Below, piece by piece: positions 1-8,159 of a stretch of DNA of 64,000 nucleotides. Within the stretch, counting starts at the first letter, position 1; each line of letters begins with the position of its first letter. The stretch spans positions 1-64,000 of the forward strand of contig CATVYG010000002.1 of assembly GCA_958348225.1 (NCBI GenBank), written 5' to 3'. The notes beneath the pieces are model-generated. The model searched no databases, was not told where the DNA came from, and was given only the letters and a program-made list of their open reading frames with translations. This DNA comes from an uncultured Collinsella sp. GTDB lineage: Bacteria > Actinomycetota > Coriobacteriia > Coriobacteriales > Coriobacteriaceae. The translations under genes were made by a program, and so were the position numbers.

Positions 1-158
1 CCCCCCCCCGCCCCCCGATGGCCCCAGACCTGACAAATAGGGACAGGTTTATTTTAGTCGGTTTTATCTGGGGTAATGCCGTACATGCGTTTATCTAAAG
101 ATCTGAATTCAGATAACTGAATAGACTGTCTGACAAAATCGAAACCCGCACCAACCAG

Positions 159-291
159 CCCTTTTGCTATCCCGGCGGGGTCCGCGGATATAGTTTATCG
201 CGAGTTCCGCACGAACAGGAGGCCACTTAATGTGGCCTCCGTCGTGAGCAGGAAACTTTATCCGCGGACCCCGCCGGGAATAGCAAAAGGG
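159..291. repeat. 133-bp near-palindromic element with 32-bp inverted arms
   Basis: The left arm (159-190) and right arm (259-291) are reverse complements except for one extra A in the right arm near 280. The core is also self-complementary: AGTTCC/GGAAACT (203-208/251-257), CACGA/TCGTG (210-214/242-246) and GGAGGCCAC/GTGGCCTCC (218-226/232-240) nest around a TTAAT loop. No reading frame is present. The right end runs into the T-tract side of the pnp terminator, and the same CCCTTTTGCTAT string begins the left arm. It could be a MITE-like or REP-like interspersed element, or a compound bidirectional terminator. Confidence 0.75.
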
Positions 292-315
292 CGACCCCTG
301 TCCGGAGTCGCCCTT
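285..315 (-). terminator. pnp intrinsic terminator
   Basis: On the minus strand the arms AAGGGCGAC (315-307) and GTCGCCCTT (295-287) enclose an 11-nt loop and are followed by TTTTGC. It lies 24 nt after the pnp stop codon. Confidence 0.8.
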
Positions 316-338
316 GTTGAACTGCTTATGTGTAGCTG

Positions 339-2585
339 TTACTCGGCGTCGTGGTGACGGCGGGGCTTGCGGCCTCCGTTGTCGCCGGGACGGCGCGGAC
401 GGTCGCTGCGCTCGGAGCGCTCGCGACGCGGACGCTCACGGCGCTGGAAGTGCTCGCCGTCGCCTTCGGAGGCACCCTCGGCACGAGCAGGAGCCTCGGG
501 CTTGTCAAGACGATCGAGCGAGATCTTGCCGCGATCGTCGACCTCGATGACGACGACCTTGACCTCGTCGCCGACGTTGAGGACGTCCTCGACCTTCTCC
601 ACGCGGCCCTTGGCGACGCGGGAGATGTGCAGCAGGCCGTCCTTACCGGGCAGCAGGTTGACGAAGGCGCCGAAGGGCTGGATGGAGACCACGCGACCGG
701 TGTACTCCTCGCCCGGCTCGGGAACCTTGATGATGAGCTTGATGCGCTCGACAGCCTGGTCGACGGACTCGCCGGTGCCGCCGACAAAGACGGTGCCGTC
801 CTCCTGGATGTCGACCGAAGCGCCGGTCTCATCCTGGATACCGCGGATGACCTTACCGCCGGAACCGATGACGTCGCGGATCTTGTCGGTCGGAACCTGG
901 ATGGAAACGATGCGCGGAGCGGTGCTGCGCGTGGTGTGGCGCGGCTCGGGGATCACATCGAGCATCTTCTGCAGGATGAAGGCGCGACCCTCCTTGGCCT
1001 GCTGCAGAGCGCGGGCCAGGATGTCGAAGGTGAGGCCGGTGGCCTTGTTGTCCATCTGCAGGGCGGTGATGCCCTCGGTGGTGCCGGTGACCTTAAAGTC
1101 CATGTCGCCCAGGAAGTCCTCGAGACCCTGGATGTCGGACAGGACCACGGTCTTGCCCTCCTCCTGGATCAGGCCCATGGCGATACCGGAGACCGGGCGC
1201 TTAATGGGCACGCCGCCGTCCATAAGGGCGAGCGTGGAACCGCAGGTCGAAGCCATCGAAGAGGAGCCGTTGGACTCCATGACCTCGGAGACGACGCGGA
1301 TGGCGTAGGGGAACTCGTTCTCGTCGGGAAGCACCGGAAGCAGAGCGCGCTCAGCCAGATTGCCATGGCCGATCTCGCGGCGCTTGGGGCTGCCCATGCG
1401 GCCGGTCTCGCCGGTGCAAAACGGCGGGAAGTTGTAGTGGTGCATGTAGCGCTTGCCCTCGGTGGGCTCGATGGTATCCAGACGCTGGCCCTCGTTGAGC
1501 ATGCCGAGCGACAGGACGGAAAGCACCTGGGTCTGGCCACGCTGGAACAGACCGGAGCCGTGAACGAGCGGCAGGTAGTTGTCCTTCACCATGATGGGAC
1601 GAATCTCGTCGGCGGCACGGCCGTCGACGCGCTCGCCGGTCTCGACGACCATGGTGCGCATGGCCTTCTTCTCGAGCTTCTTGAGCGCCACGGGGATCTC
1701 GCGCTCCCAAGCGGCCTGCTCCTCCTCGGTGAACTCGGCGCGGATGGACTCCTTCAGAGCCTCGACCTTACCGATACGGGAGAGCTTGTCGGCGTCGCGA
1801 AGGGCGGCAGCCATCTCGTCGTAGTGGGCGAAGATGCGCTCCTGGACCTCCTCGACGGGCTGGTCGAGCGGATACTCCTTCTTGACGATGGGGCCGTTGA
1901 CCTGCTCCCACTCGGCGACGAACTCATCCTGAGCCTGGCAGAAAGCAGCAAGGGCCTCCTGGCCAAACTTCATGGCGGCAAGCATGTCGTCCTCGGAGAT
2001 CTCCTCGGCGCCGGCCTCGACCATCGAGATGAAGTCAGCAGAGCCGCCCAGCTCCAGGTCCAGATCGGAGTTCTCGCGCTCCTCGTAGGTGGGGTTGACG
2101 ATAAACTCGCCGGTCTCCACGTTACGGCCGATGCGCACGCAGGCAAGCGGGCCCTCGAAGGGCACGCCGCCGAGCGTCATGGCCAGAGAGGCACCCATGA
2201 CGTTGATGACGTCGAAGGGGTTGACCTGGTCGGCGACGAGCGAGGTGGCGACGATGTGCACCTCGTTGCGGAAGCCGTCCGGGAAGCTCGGGCGAATCGG
2301 ACGGTCGATCATGCGCGCGGTGAGCGTGGCCTTCTCGCTGGGACGGCCCTCACGCTTGAGGTAGCCACCCGGGATGCGGCCGGCTGCGTACATCTTCTCG
2401 TTGAAGTCGACGGTCAGCGGGAAGAAGTCGTAGTTCTTGCGCTCCTTGGAGACGACCACGGTGTCGAGCATCGTGGTGTCGCCCTGCTTAACCAGGCACG
2501 CGCCGGTAGCCTGCTTGGCAAGCTCGCCGGACTCAAAGGTGTAGGTCTTGCCGTACAGCTCAAAGGTCTTGGATACGAGTGTCAT
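339..2585 (-). CDS. pnp: Polyribonucleotide nucleotidyltransferase (PNPase)
   Basis: This 748-residue protein is a 3'-to-5' phosphorolytic exoribonuclease that degrades mRNA in the cytoplasm, as a trimer in known family members. Two RNase PH-like halves occupy about residues 1-540. A KH domain follows with the GSGG loop near residue 587, then an S1 domain at about 625-693 containing the GAFVNLLPGKDG strand. The last 55 residues are a charged, Arg-rich tail (694-748), which suggests extra RNA binding or protein contacts. The start is ATG with AGGAG upstream. The gene follows rpsO but is separated from it by a terminator and a hairpin-rich leader, so it is probably expressed partly by read-through and partly independently. 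Confidence 0.98.
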   Translation of the reverse strand: MTLVSKTFELYGKTYTFESGELAKQATGACLVKQGDTTMLDTVVVSKERKNYDFFPLTVDFNEKMYAAGRIPGGYLKREGRPSEKATLTARMIDRPIRPSFPDGFRNEVHIVATSLVADQVNPFDVINVMGASLAMTLGGVPFEGPLACVRIGRNVETGEFIVNPTYEERENSDLDLELGGSADFISMVEAGAEEISEDDMLAAMKFGQEALAAFCQAQDEFVAEWEQVNGPIVKKEYPLDQPVEEVQERIFAHYDEMAAALRDADKLSRIGKVEALKESIRAEFTEEEQAAWEREIPVALKKLEKKAMRTMVVETGERVDGRAADEIRPIMVKDNYLPLVHGSGLFQRGQTQVLSVLSLGMLNEGQRLDTIEPTEGKRYMHHYNFPPFCTGETGRMGSPKRREIGHGNLAERALLPVLPDENEFPYAIRVVSEVMESNGSSSMASTCGSTLALMDGGVPIKRPVSGIAMGLIQEEGKTVVLSDIQGLEDFLGDMDFKVTGTTEGITALQMDNKATGLTFDILARALQQAKEGRAFILQKMLDVIPEPRHTTRSTAPRIVSIQVPTDKIRDVIGSGGKVIRGIQDETGASVDIQEDGTVFVGGTGESVDQAVERIKLIIKVPEPGEEYTGRVVSIQPFGAFVNLLPGKDGLLHISRVAKGRVEKVEDVLNVGDEVKVVVIEVDDRGKISLDRLDKPEAPARAEGASEGDGEHFQRRERPRRERSERSDRPRRPGDNGGRKPRRHHDAE

Positions 2586-2587
2586 TG

Positions 2588-2685
2588 TTCTCCTTTACCC
2601 CACAGGCCCCTTGCCTGCGGGCTTCTCATGTGACGCGGGCCCCCTGCCCCCGCCACGCTTCAGAGCGTGATTGTTCACGCCCTTA
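2588..2685 (-). promoter_or_regulatory. pnp 5' leader with hairpins
   Basis: Between the rpsO terminator and the pnp ATG the minus strand can form CACGCT/AGCGTG (loop CTGA) and CCCGCAGG/CCTGTGGG (one G-U pair). The second ends just before the AAAGGAG ribosome site. In E. coli, pnp mRNA is controlled through a leader stem cut by RNase III and then bound by PNPase. Here the hairpins are seen, and the regulation is inferred. Confidence 0.4.
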
Positions 2686-2720
2686 CACAAAAAGAGCGTC
2701 CCGCATGCAGGACGCTCTTA
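2686..2720 (-). terminator. rpsO intrinsic terminator
   Basis: The arms AAGAGCGTCC (2720-2711) and GGACGCTCTT (2702-2693) flank an 8-nt loop and are followed by TTTTTG on the minus strand. It begins 15 nt after the rpsO stop. Confidence 0.9.
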
Positions 2721-2735
2721 GCATGTACAAGTTCG

Positions 2736-3014
2736 CTACTGAATATTGTCGCGAATGCCCAGAGCCTTGATGAGCTCACGGTACTCGACGATGTCGTTCT
2801 TCTTGATGTAGGAGAGAAGACGACGACGACGGCCGACGAGCATGAGCAGGCCACGACGGGTGTGGAAGTCCTTCTGGTGGGACTTCATGTGCTCGGTCAG
2901 CTCCTTGATGCGCTCGGACAGGATGGCGACCTGAACCTTGGGGTTGCCGGTGTCGACCGGGGTGTTACCGAACTGGGCAGTCAGCTCCGCCTTGCGCTCT
3001 TTGGAAACAGTCAT
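2736..3014 (-). CDS. rpsO: 30S ribosomal protein uS15
   Basis: The 92-residue product matches the usual S15 length of about 89. It shows the family core LTEHMKSHQKDFHTRRGLL followed by GRRRRLLSYIKKND, which binds the 16S rRNA central domain and nucleates the 30S platform. I chose the ATG at 3014 because AAAGGTG sits seven bases upstream and the S15 family begins here. An upstream in-frame extension to 3110 has no homology. It precedes pnp in the conserved rpsO-pnp order. Confidence 0.98.
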   Translation of the reverse strand: MTVSKERKAELTAQFGNTPVDTGNPKVQVAILSERIKELTEHMKSHQKDFHTRRGLLMLVGRRRRLLSYIKKNDIVEYRELIKALGIRDNIQ

Positions 3015-3125
3015 TGTTTCACCTTTCGTTTTGCGTCGCCATCGGGCGACTCGATTCGCCTCGGACTGGGAAGCCGCCGGTGGAGCGAGCAACCAAGGTC
3101 GAGGTACCAACAGGTCGGTATGTTA
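3015..3125 (-). promoter_or_regulatory. rpsO promoter and structured leader
   Basis: An extended -10 (TG-G-TAACAT, hexamer at 3120-3125) would start transcription near 3113 and give a leader of about 100 nt. The leader contains the perfect hairpin GTCGCC-CGAT-GGCGAC (3035-3050) ten bases before the Shine-Dalgarno sequence. S15 represses its own mRNA through such leaders in several bacteria. That role is inferred here. Confidence 0.4.
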
Positions 3126-3152
3126 CCACAAGCAGCCCGCGCCTGCGCATCA

Positions 3153-3902
3153 TCACCGACCCAACATGAATTCCATCGCACGGAGGCGCTGATCGGTATG
3201 CGTCGCCGCCCACACATGCGAAAGGCCGAGCAGGAACGCCGCCGTATGCGAGTCGATTTTCTCGGCCTTAAGCGCATCGAAGGTCATGGACATGAGGGCG
3301 CGCAGCCATGCGACCTCACCAGTCGACACCAGCTCGGCACCCGGAACGCTCGACGCGCACGATCCGCACATGAGCCCGCCCGCCTGTGGTGAAAAATACG
3401 ACAACATGGGGTCTCCGCACAGCACGCAGGCCGAAAAATCGGGTCGATAGCCAACGTGCGACAGCAGCTTAAAGACATATGCCGCCACAAGTAGGTCCAT
3501 ATGTGCCGAGTCAAGCCCGCTGCCCACCAGGGCAAGCGCTCGCTGCGTGATGGCAAAGGCAAACGGGTCCTCGGCGTCCTCGAACGAGCACACGCGCGCG
3601 ACCTCGGCGATCGCGCTTGCGGCGCAAGTCGTCTCGTAATCGGGCGCAGCGCCGAGCGGCGCCTCCATAAGCTCGGCCTGGGAAACCACGTCGAGTGACC
3701 GTCCATGTGCGAGCAGCATATCGACCGTACAGAAAAGCTCGCAGCGCGCAGCCAGGCGTCCGCCGGGTTTGCGGGCGCCCTTTGCCACGGCACGAACCTG
3801 CCGACCCCGCTCGTCAAGCATCGTCAAGATCAGGTCGGTCTCTTTGAGCTTAGTCTTATCGAGCACGAGCACTTTCGTGCGATATGTCCGGGAGCCTGCC
3901 AT
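3153..3902 (-). CDS. recO: DNA repair protein RecO
   Basis: RecO anneals complementary DNA and loads RecA with RecR during RecF-pathway repair. The 249-residue protein has an N-terminal OB fold (about residues 8-80: KVLVLDKTKLKETDLIL), then a helical domain with a four-cysteine zinc site at C159, C162, C179 and C182. It starts with ATG and lies 15 bp after era, in the common era-recO order. It is the last gene of the long lepA-led operon. Confidence 0.96.
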   Translation of the reverse strand: MAGSRTYRTKVLVLDKTKLKETDLILTMLDERGRQVRAVAKGARKPGGRLAARCELFCTVDMLLAHGRSLDVVSQAELMEAPLGAAPDYETTCAASAIAEVARVCSFEDAEDPFAFAITQRALALVGSGLDSAHMDLLVAAYVFKLLSHVGYRPDFSACVLCGDPMLSYFSPQAGGLMCGSCASSVPGAELVSTGEVAWLRALMSMTFDALKAEKIDSHTAAFLLGLSHVWAATHTDQRLRAMEFMLGR

Positions 3903-3917
3903 GCGCGCCGCGCGTCC

Positions 3918-4985
3918 TTAGTCCTCGGCGTTGTAGCCAAAGCGGCGAATCTGGGCCTCGTCGTCACGCCAGCCGGCCTTGACCTTCACGTCCAGCTCCA
4001 AAAAGACCTGCGTGCCAAAAATGCGTTCAAGATCGCGTCGGGCGTCGATACCGATATGCTTGATCATCTCGCCGCCCTTGCCGATGATGATGCCCTTTTG
4101 GCCCTCGCGCTCGACGTAAATGGTGGCGTGAACGCGCAGCACCTTCTTGGTCTGCTCGAGCGCATCGCAGATCACGCCAACGGAGTGCGGAATCTCATCA
4201 CGGGTGCGGCGCAAGACCTTCTCGCGCACAAACTCGGCAACGAGCGTCTCATCGGAAGCGTCGGTACCCATGTCCTCGGGGAACCAACGCGGCCCCTCGG
4301 GCAAAAAGTGCGCAACGGTCTCTATAAAGGCATCGACGTTGAAGTTCTTGACCGACGACGTCACGATCTCGTCGTCATATTCCATGAGCTCGTGGGCGGC
4401 CTTAAGCTGCTCCATGACCTGTGCGGGGTCGGCCTCATCGGCCTTTGTGAGCACCAAGACCTTCTTGGAACGGGCATTCTTGACGCGCTCGGCAACCCAG
4501 GCATCTCCCCTGCCAATGGGCTTGGTGGCATCAATTAAAAACGCGACGACGTCGACATCGTTCAGCTCGAACAGCGCGCTCTTGTTGAGCTCGGACCCCA
4601 GACCGTCCTTGGGCTTGTGAATACCCGGGGTATCGACAAAGACCAGCTGGTAGCCGGGACGGTTGACGACGGCGCGCATGCGACGGCGGGTCGTCTGTGC
4701 CACCGGCGAGGTGATGGCGACCTTTTTGCCATAGCAGGCGTTGAGCAGCGTGGACTTGCCGGCGTTGGGACGACCGACCAGGGCCACAAAACCGCTGCGG
4801 AAACCGGGTTCCACGTCGCCAAAGCCCGCGAGGTTGTCGTCCTCGTCGCACAGGGCGTCGAGCTCCTCGTCGCTCATGCCCTCAAACGGGTCGAACTCCT
4901 CGACATCCTCGAGCTCCTCGGTATCCACCGCGTCCAGGACCTCGTCATCCAAAACTTCATCGGTAGGCTGCATATTGTCGGACAT
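3918..4985 (-). CDS. era: GTPase Era with acidic N-terminal extension
   Basis: Era is a 16S rRNA-binding GTPase needed for 30S maturation. The G1 loop GRPNAGKS is at residues 71-78, DTPG of G3 and TKAD of G4 follow, and a C-terminal KH domain contains IGKGGEMIKHIG. At 355 residues it is longer than the usual ~300 because of a roughly 62-residue N-terminal extension rich in Asp and Glu. The ATG at 4985 has AAAGGG upstream and no other good start, so the extension is probably translated. Neighbours are dgkA upstream and recO downstream. Confidence 0.97.
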   Translation of the reverse strand: MSDNMQPTDEVLDDEVLDAVDTEELEDVEEFDPFEGMSDEELDALCDEDDNLAGFGDVEPGFRSGFVALVGRPNAGKSTLLNACYGKKVAITSPVAQTTRRRMRAVVNRPGYQLVFVDTPGIHKPKDGLGSELNKSALFELNDVDVVAFLIDATKPIGRGDAWVAERVKNARSKKVLVLTKADEADPAQVMEQLKAAHELMEYDDEIVTSSVKNFNVDAFIETVAHFLPEGPRWFPEDMGTDASDETLVAEFVREKVLRRTRDEIPHSVGVICDALEQTKKVLRVHATIYVEREGQKGIIIGKGGEMIKHIGIDARRDLERIFGTQVFLELDVKVKAGWRDDEAQIRRFGYNAED

Positions 4986-4997
4986 GGGAATCCCTTT

Positions 4998-5375
4998 CTA
5001 AATAAAGTCAAGCGCGTGGGCAAAGACAAGCAAGCCCACGATCGCGGCGGTAATGGAAAGAACGTATACAGAGGCAGCGGCGATATCCTTCGCACGTTTG
5101 GCCAGTGGATGCAGCTCCTGGGTCGCCAGGTCGACGATAGCCTCCATAGCGGTGTTGCACAGCTCACCGTGAATCACCAGGCCACAACAGATGATAATCG
5201 TGGCCCACTCGGCAATATCGAGCCCCACGATGCAGCCGGCAATGACGGTACACATGCCCGCTACGAGCATGACCTTGATATTGCGCTCGGTCTTGACGGC
5301 GGTGACGAAGCCCTCCATGGCGTAGGAAAACGACTTTAAGAAGGACGGATGGTCCTTGTTCGATCCGGGAATCAT
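4998..5375 (-). CDS. dgkA: Diacylglycerol/undecaprenol kinase family protein
   Basis: This 125-residue membrane protein belongs to the small prokaryotic DgkA family. The family signature is seen as ELCNTAMEAIVD followed by KRAKDIAAASV, and there are three hydrophobic segments. Members in Gram-positive bacteria phosphorylate undecaprenol to recycle the cell-wall lipid carrier, so that substrate is more likely here than diacylglycerol (inference). It lies between ybeY and era, a widespread arrangement. TAGGAG precedes the ATG. Confidence 0.93.
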   Translation of the reverse strand: MIPGSNKDHPSFLKSFSYAMEGFVTAVKTERNIKVMLVAGMCTVIAGCIVGLDIAEWATIIICCGLVIHGELCNTAMEAIVDLATQELHPLAKRAKDIAAASVYVLSITAAIVGLLVFAHALDFI

Positions 5376-5384
5376 AGACGGCTC

Positions 5385-5894
5385 CTAGTCGTGGGCGTGG
5401 TTGGTGATGGGGCCGACGTGGACTAGCTTAGGGTCCTCGCCGCGCTCAAGCGCCAGATCGCGCAGGATGGCGTCCTCGCGGGCCTCCATGACCTCGGCCT
5501 CGTCGTCCTCGATGTGGTCATAGCCCAGCAGGTGCAGCATGCCGTGTACGAGCATCAGACGGCACTCGTCAGCGGGGCTATTGCCAAAACCGGGGGCCTG
5601 ACGGGCAATAACCTGCGGGGCCAAGATAATATCGCCGAGCTCGAGCGTCTCATCGGCGGGAATGTCATCGTCAAAGGCCGAATCGCACTCAAACGAGAGC
5701 ACATCGGTGGTGCGGTCGATACCGCGCCACTCGTGGTTGAGCTCGTGCATCTCGTCCTCGTCGACATACGAAAGGGAAATCTCGACTTCACGTTCAACGC
5801 CCTCGGCGGCAAGCACGACCTCGCAGATGTGCTCCACCTCCCGCACGTCGAGCAGCGTATCGAGCTCGGCATCGTTGCTGATCAATACACTCAA
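5385..5894 (-). CDS. ybeY: Endoribonuclease YbeY (rRNA maturation factor)
   Basis: YbeY is a zinc-dependent RNase acting in 16S rRNA 3'-end maturation and ribosome quality control. The metal motif HGMLHLLGYDH matches the family H-x3-H-x5-H. The length of 169 residues is normal. The start codon is TTG at 5894, with AAAGGAG upstream, and it overlaps the phoH stop in the four-base string TTGA. This implies translational coupling to phoH. Confidence 0.96.
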   Translation of the reverse strand: MSVLISNDAELDTLLDVREVEHICEVVLAAEGVEREVEISLSYVDEDEMHELNHEWRGIDRTTDVLSFECDSAFDDDIPADETLELGDIILAPQVIARQAPGFGNSPADECRLMLVHGMLHLLGYDHIEDDEAEVMEAREDAILRDLALERGEDPKLVHVGPITNHAHD

Positions 5895-6877
5895 CGGGAC
5901 TCCTTTCGGTCACGTACGCGTTTCTCGCGCACATCATCATAAGTATCGTATGCCTCGACGATACGTCCCACCAAGGCATGGCGTACCACGTCGGCGCGCT
6001 CCAGGTGCGCAAACGCTACATCGTCGACACGGCCCAAAATCTTCTCGACATCCGCCAAGCCACCACGACGACCCACCAGGTCGCGCTGGCTCAGGTCGCC
6101 GGTGATCACGAACTTGGAGTTGAACCCAAGGCGTGTCAGGAACATCTTCATCTGCTCGGGCGTGGTATTTTGCGCCTCGTCGAGCACCACGAAGGCATCA
6201 CTCAGCGTGCGGCCGCGCATGTAGGCAAGCGGGGCGATCTCGATCACGCCACGCTCCATAAGCTCATCGGTGCGCTCGCGATCCATCATGTCAAAAAGGG
6301 CGTCGTAGAGCGGACGCATGTAGGGGTCGATCTTTTCCTCAAGGGTACCGGGCAAAAAGCCCAGATTCTCCCCGGCCTCGACAACCGGACGCGTCAAGAT
6401 CAAACGGCCCACCTCGTGACGCTTGAGCGCGGCAACGGCGAGCGCCATGGCCAGATAAGTCTTACCGGTGCCGGCAGGACCCAGGCCAAACGTGATGGTA
6501 TGCGAGCGAATGGCATCCACATAGCGCTTTTGGCCGAGCGTTTTGGGGCGAATGGCACGACCGCGATACGAAAGCAGCACGTCATCGCGAAGCGACGTAG
6601 CCTCGTGCTCACCGTCGCGCAGAACGGCCAGACAGCGCGAGACATCGTCGGCAGAAAGCGTGCGCCCGGCAGCAGCCTCACGAAAGGCATGTTCGAAAAA
6701 ACGCGCCACGAGTTCGACCTCATCCGGGTCACCGCTCACGGCGATGCTATCGCCACGGGCGACCACATGGGCGCGAACCAAGTTCTCGAGTGCACGAAGG
6801 ACGCCGTCGCCGGCGCCCAAAACGCGCGAAGGGTCGATACCCTCGGGAACGATAAGTCTAATCTTCGAGGCTTCCAT
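5891..6877 (-). CDS. phoH: PhoH family ATPase/RNA helicase-like protein
   Basis: The PhoH domain carries Walker A GPAGTGKT (residues 133-140) and a Walker B-like VVLDEAQN. An N-terminal KH-like region precedes it. The ATG at 6877 with GGGAGG just upstream gives 328 residues, the usual length. It overlaps the end of mtaB by 20 bp. PhoH proteins are NTPases linked to RNA metabolism, and the conserved phoH-ybeY-dgkA-era cluster supports a ribosome-maturation role. Confidence 0.95.
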   Translation of the reverse strand: MEASKIRLIVPEGIDPSRVLGAGDGVLRALENLVRAHVVARGDSIAVSGDPDEVELVARFFEHAFREAAAGRTLSADDVSRCLAVLRDGEHEATSLRDDVLLSYRGRAIRPKTLGQKRYVDAIRSHTITFGLGPAGTGKTYLAMALAVAALKRHEVGRLILTRPVVEAGENLGFLPGTLEEKIDPYMRPLYDALFDMMDRERTDELMERGVIEIAPLAYMRGRTLSDAFVVLDEAQNTTPEQMKMFLTRLGFNSKFVITGDLSQRDLVGRRGGLADVEKILGRVDDVAFAHLERADVVRHALVGRIVEAYDTYDDVREKRVRDRKESR

Positions 6878-8150
6878 GAACCTCCCTGCGCGCATGGACC
6901 AAGCCGGAATCATCGACTCCGATGATAGCAACATCGAGCAGGCACGGGGCTGTGAGTCCACAGGTATCGTCAAGACGGGCATGATGGAACGAGCCGAGCG
7001 TCAGGTTGTCACCATACTCGAGCACGGCACGCTCGACCGTGCCCACGCGACGACGAGCGTCGGCAATAGCGAGCTCCTGTGCGGCGGCCCGCATACGGCG
7101 GCTGCGCTCGGCCATAACCTCGGGTGACACCTGGTCGGGCATATCGGCAGCAAGGGTACCGGGACGCTTGCTATAGCGGAACACGTGCATACGCGAGAAA
7201 CCCACACGACGGCACAGCGCCAGCGACTCCTCGAACTCCTCGTCCGTCTCACCAGGAAAACCGACGATGACATCACACGAAAGAGACGCCTGGGGCAAGT
7301 TGGCGCGAATCATACGCACCGTGTCCTCAAAGGCCTCGGCGCTATAGGGACGGCCCATGCGATGCAGAGTCGATGTGCAGCCGGACTGCACGGGCAGGTG
7401 CAAAAACGGGGCGATACGCTGCGGATAGCGCGCCATAACCTTAAGCAGGCGCTCAGAGATATCCATGGGCTCGACCGAGGAAATGCGCACATGCGGAATA
7501 GACGTGCGCTCCATGATGGCCTCGAGCAGCTCATCGATTTCGACATGCTCGTCGGTCGCGCTCTTGCCATCGTAGGCACCCAGGTTCACACCGGTCAGCA
7601 CCACCTCGGGCACGCCGGCCTCCTGGGCCTCGCGAACTTGCTCGAGCACGGACTCGACGGGCACGGAGCGCTCGGGGCCGCGTGCCTTCCACACAATGCA
7701 ATAGGTGCAGCGGCGGTTGCAGCCGTCCTGAATCTTCACGCCCAGGCGAGAGCGACCGAGCGCATCGACCACCTCGCCATCGCTGCAGGCGGGAACGCTA
7801 TCGGACTCAACGCCCAGCACCTCACAGACACGTTCGGCGACATCGATCTTGGACGGTTCGGCGATCACGCGATCCGAAAGCTCCAACAACTCCTCAGGAT
7901 GCAAATTGACCACGCAACCGGTCACGAGCACATAGGGCTCGTTTGGATGGGACAGCGCATGACGAACAGCCTTACGGGTCTTGGCCTCGGCCTCGCCCGT
8001 AACGGCACAGGTGTTAATGACGATCAAATCGGCATCCTGGGGCTCCACCATAGCAAAGCCCAGGCGCATAAGATCGGCAGTGATACGGTCAGACTCAACC
8101 CGGTTGACACGGCAGCCGAGGTTGACGACGGAAATATGGGGTGCGAGCAC
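6858..8150 (-). CDS. mtaB: tRNA t6A37 methylthiotransferase MtaB
   Basis: This radical-SAM enzyme converts t6A37 to ms2t6A37 in ANN-decoding tRNAs. The UPF0004 N-domain has the first cluster cysteines (LGCRVNRVES, NTCAVT, VTGCVV). The radical-SAM motif is CNRRCTYCIV, and a C-terminal TRAM-like segment is present. The 430-residue length is typical of MtaB rather than MiaB. It starts with GTG after TAAGGAG, 9 bp downstream of dnaJ. Confidence 0.94.
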   Translation of the reverse strand: MLAPHISVVNLGCRVNRVESDRITADLMRLGFAMVEPQDADLIVINTCAVTGEAEAKTRKAVRHALSHPNEPYVLVTGCVVNLHPEELLELSDRVIAEPSKIDVAERVCEVLGVESDSVPACSDGEVVDALGRSRLGVKIQDGCNRRCTYCIVWKARGPERSVPVESVLEQVREAQEAGVPEVVLTGVNLGAYDGKSATDEHVEIDELLEAIMERTSIPHVRISSVEPMDISERLLKVMARYPQRIAPFLHLPVQSGCTSTLHRMGRPYSAEAFEDTVRMIRANLPQASLSCDVIVGFPGETDEEFEESLALCRRVGFSRMHVFRYSKRPGTLAADMPDQVSPEVMAERSRRMRAAAQELAIADARRRVGTVERAVLEYGDNLTLGSFHHARLDDTCGLTAPCLLDVAIIGVDDSGLVHARREVHGSLED

Positions 8151-8159
8151 GCGGGCTCC

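Larger units (their letters stand above)
1..338. other. Non-coding region downstream of pnp
   Basis: I see no credible gene here. The stretch opens with a C-rich tract (nine C, one G, six C). It then has an imperfect hairpin with arms CCCCAGA (22-28) and TCTGGGG (67-73), and a perfect 14-bp palindrome ATCTGAATTCAGAT (101-114). A large inverted repeat follows (159-291), and then the pnp terminator. The gene to the left lies outside the window. Confidence 0.7.

Noticed and set aside
351..2633. 760-codon open frame on the plus strand
   Set aside because: It is antisense to pnp, has a Leu/Asp/Gly-skewed low-complexity translation and no family motif. High GC keeps such shadow frames open.
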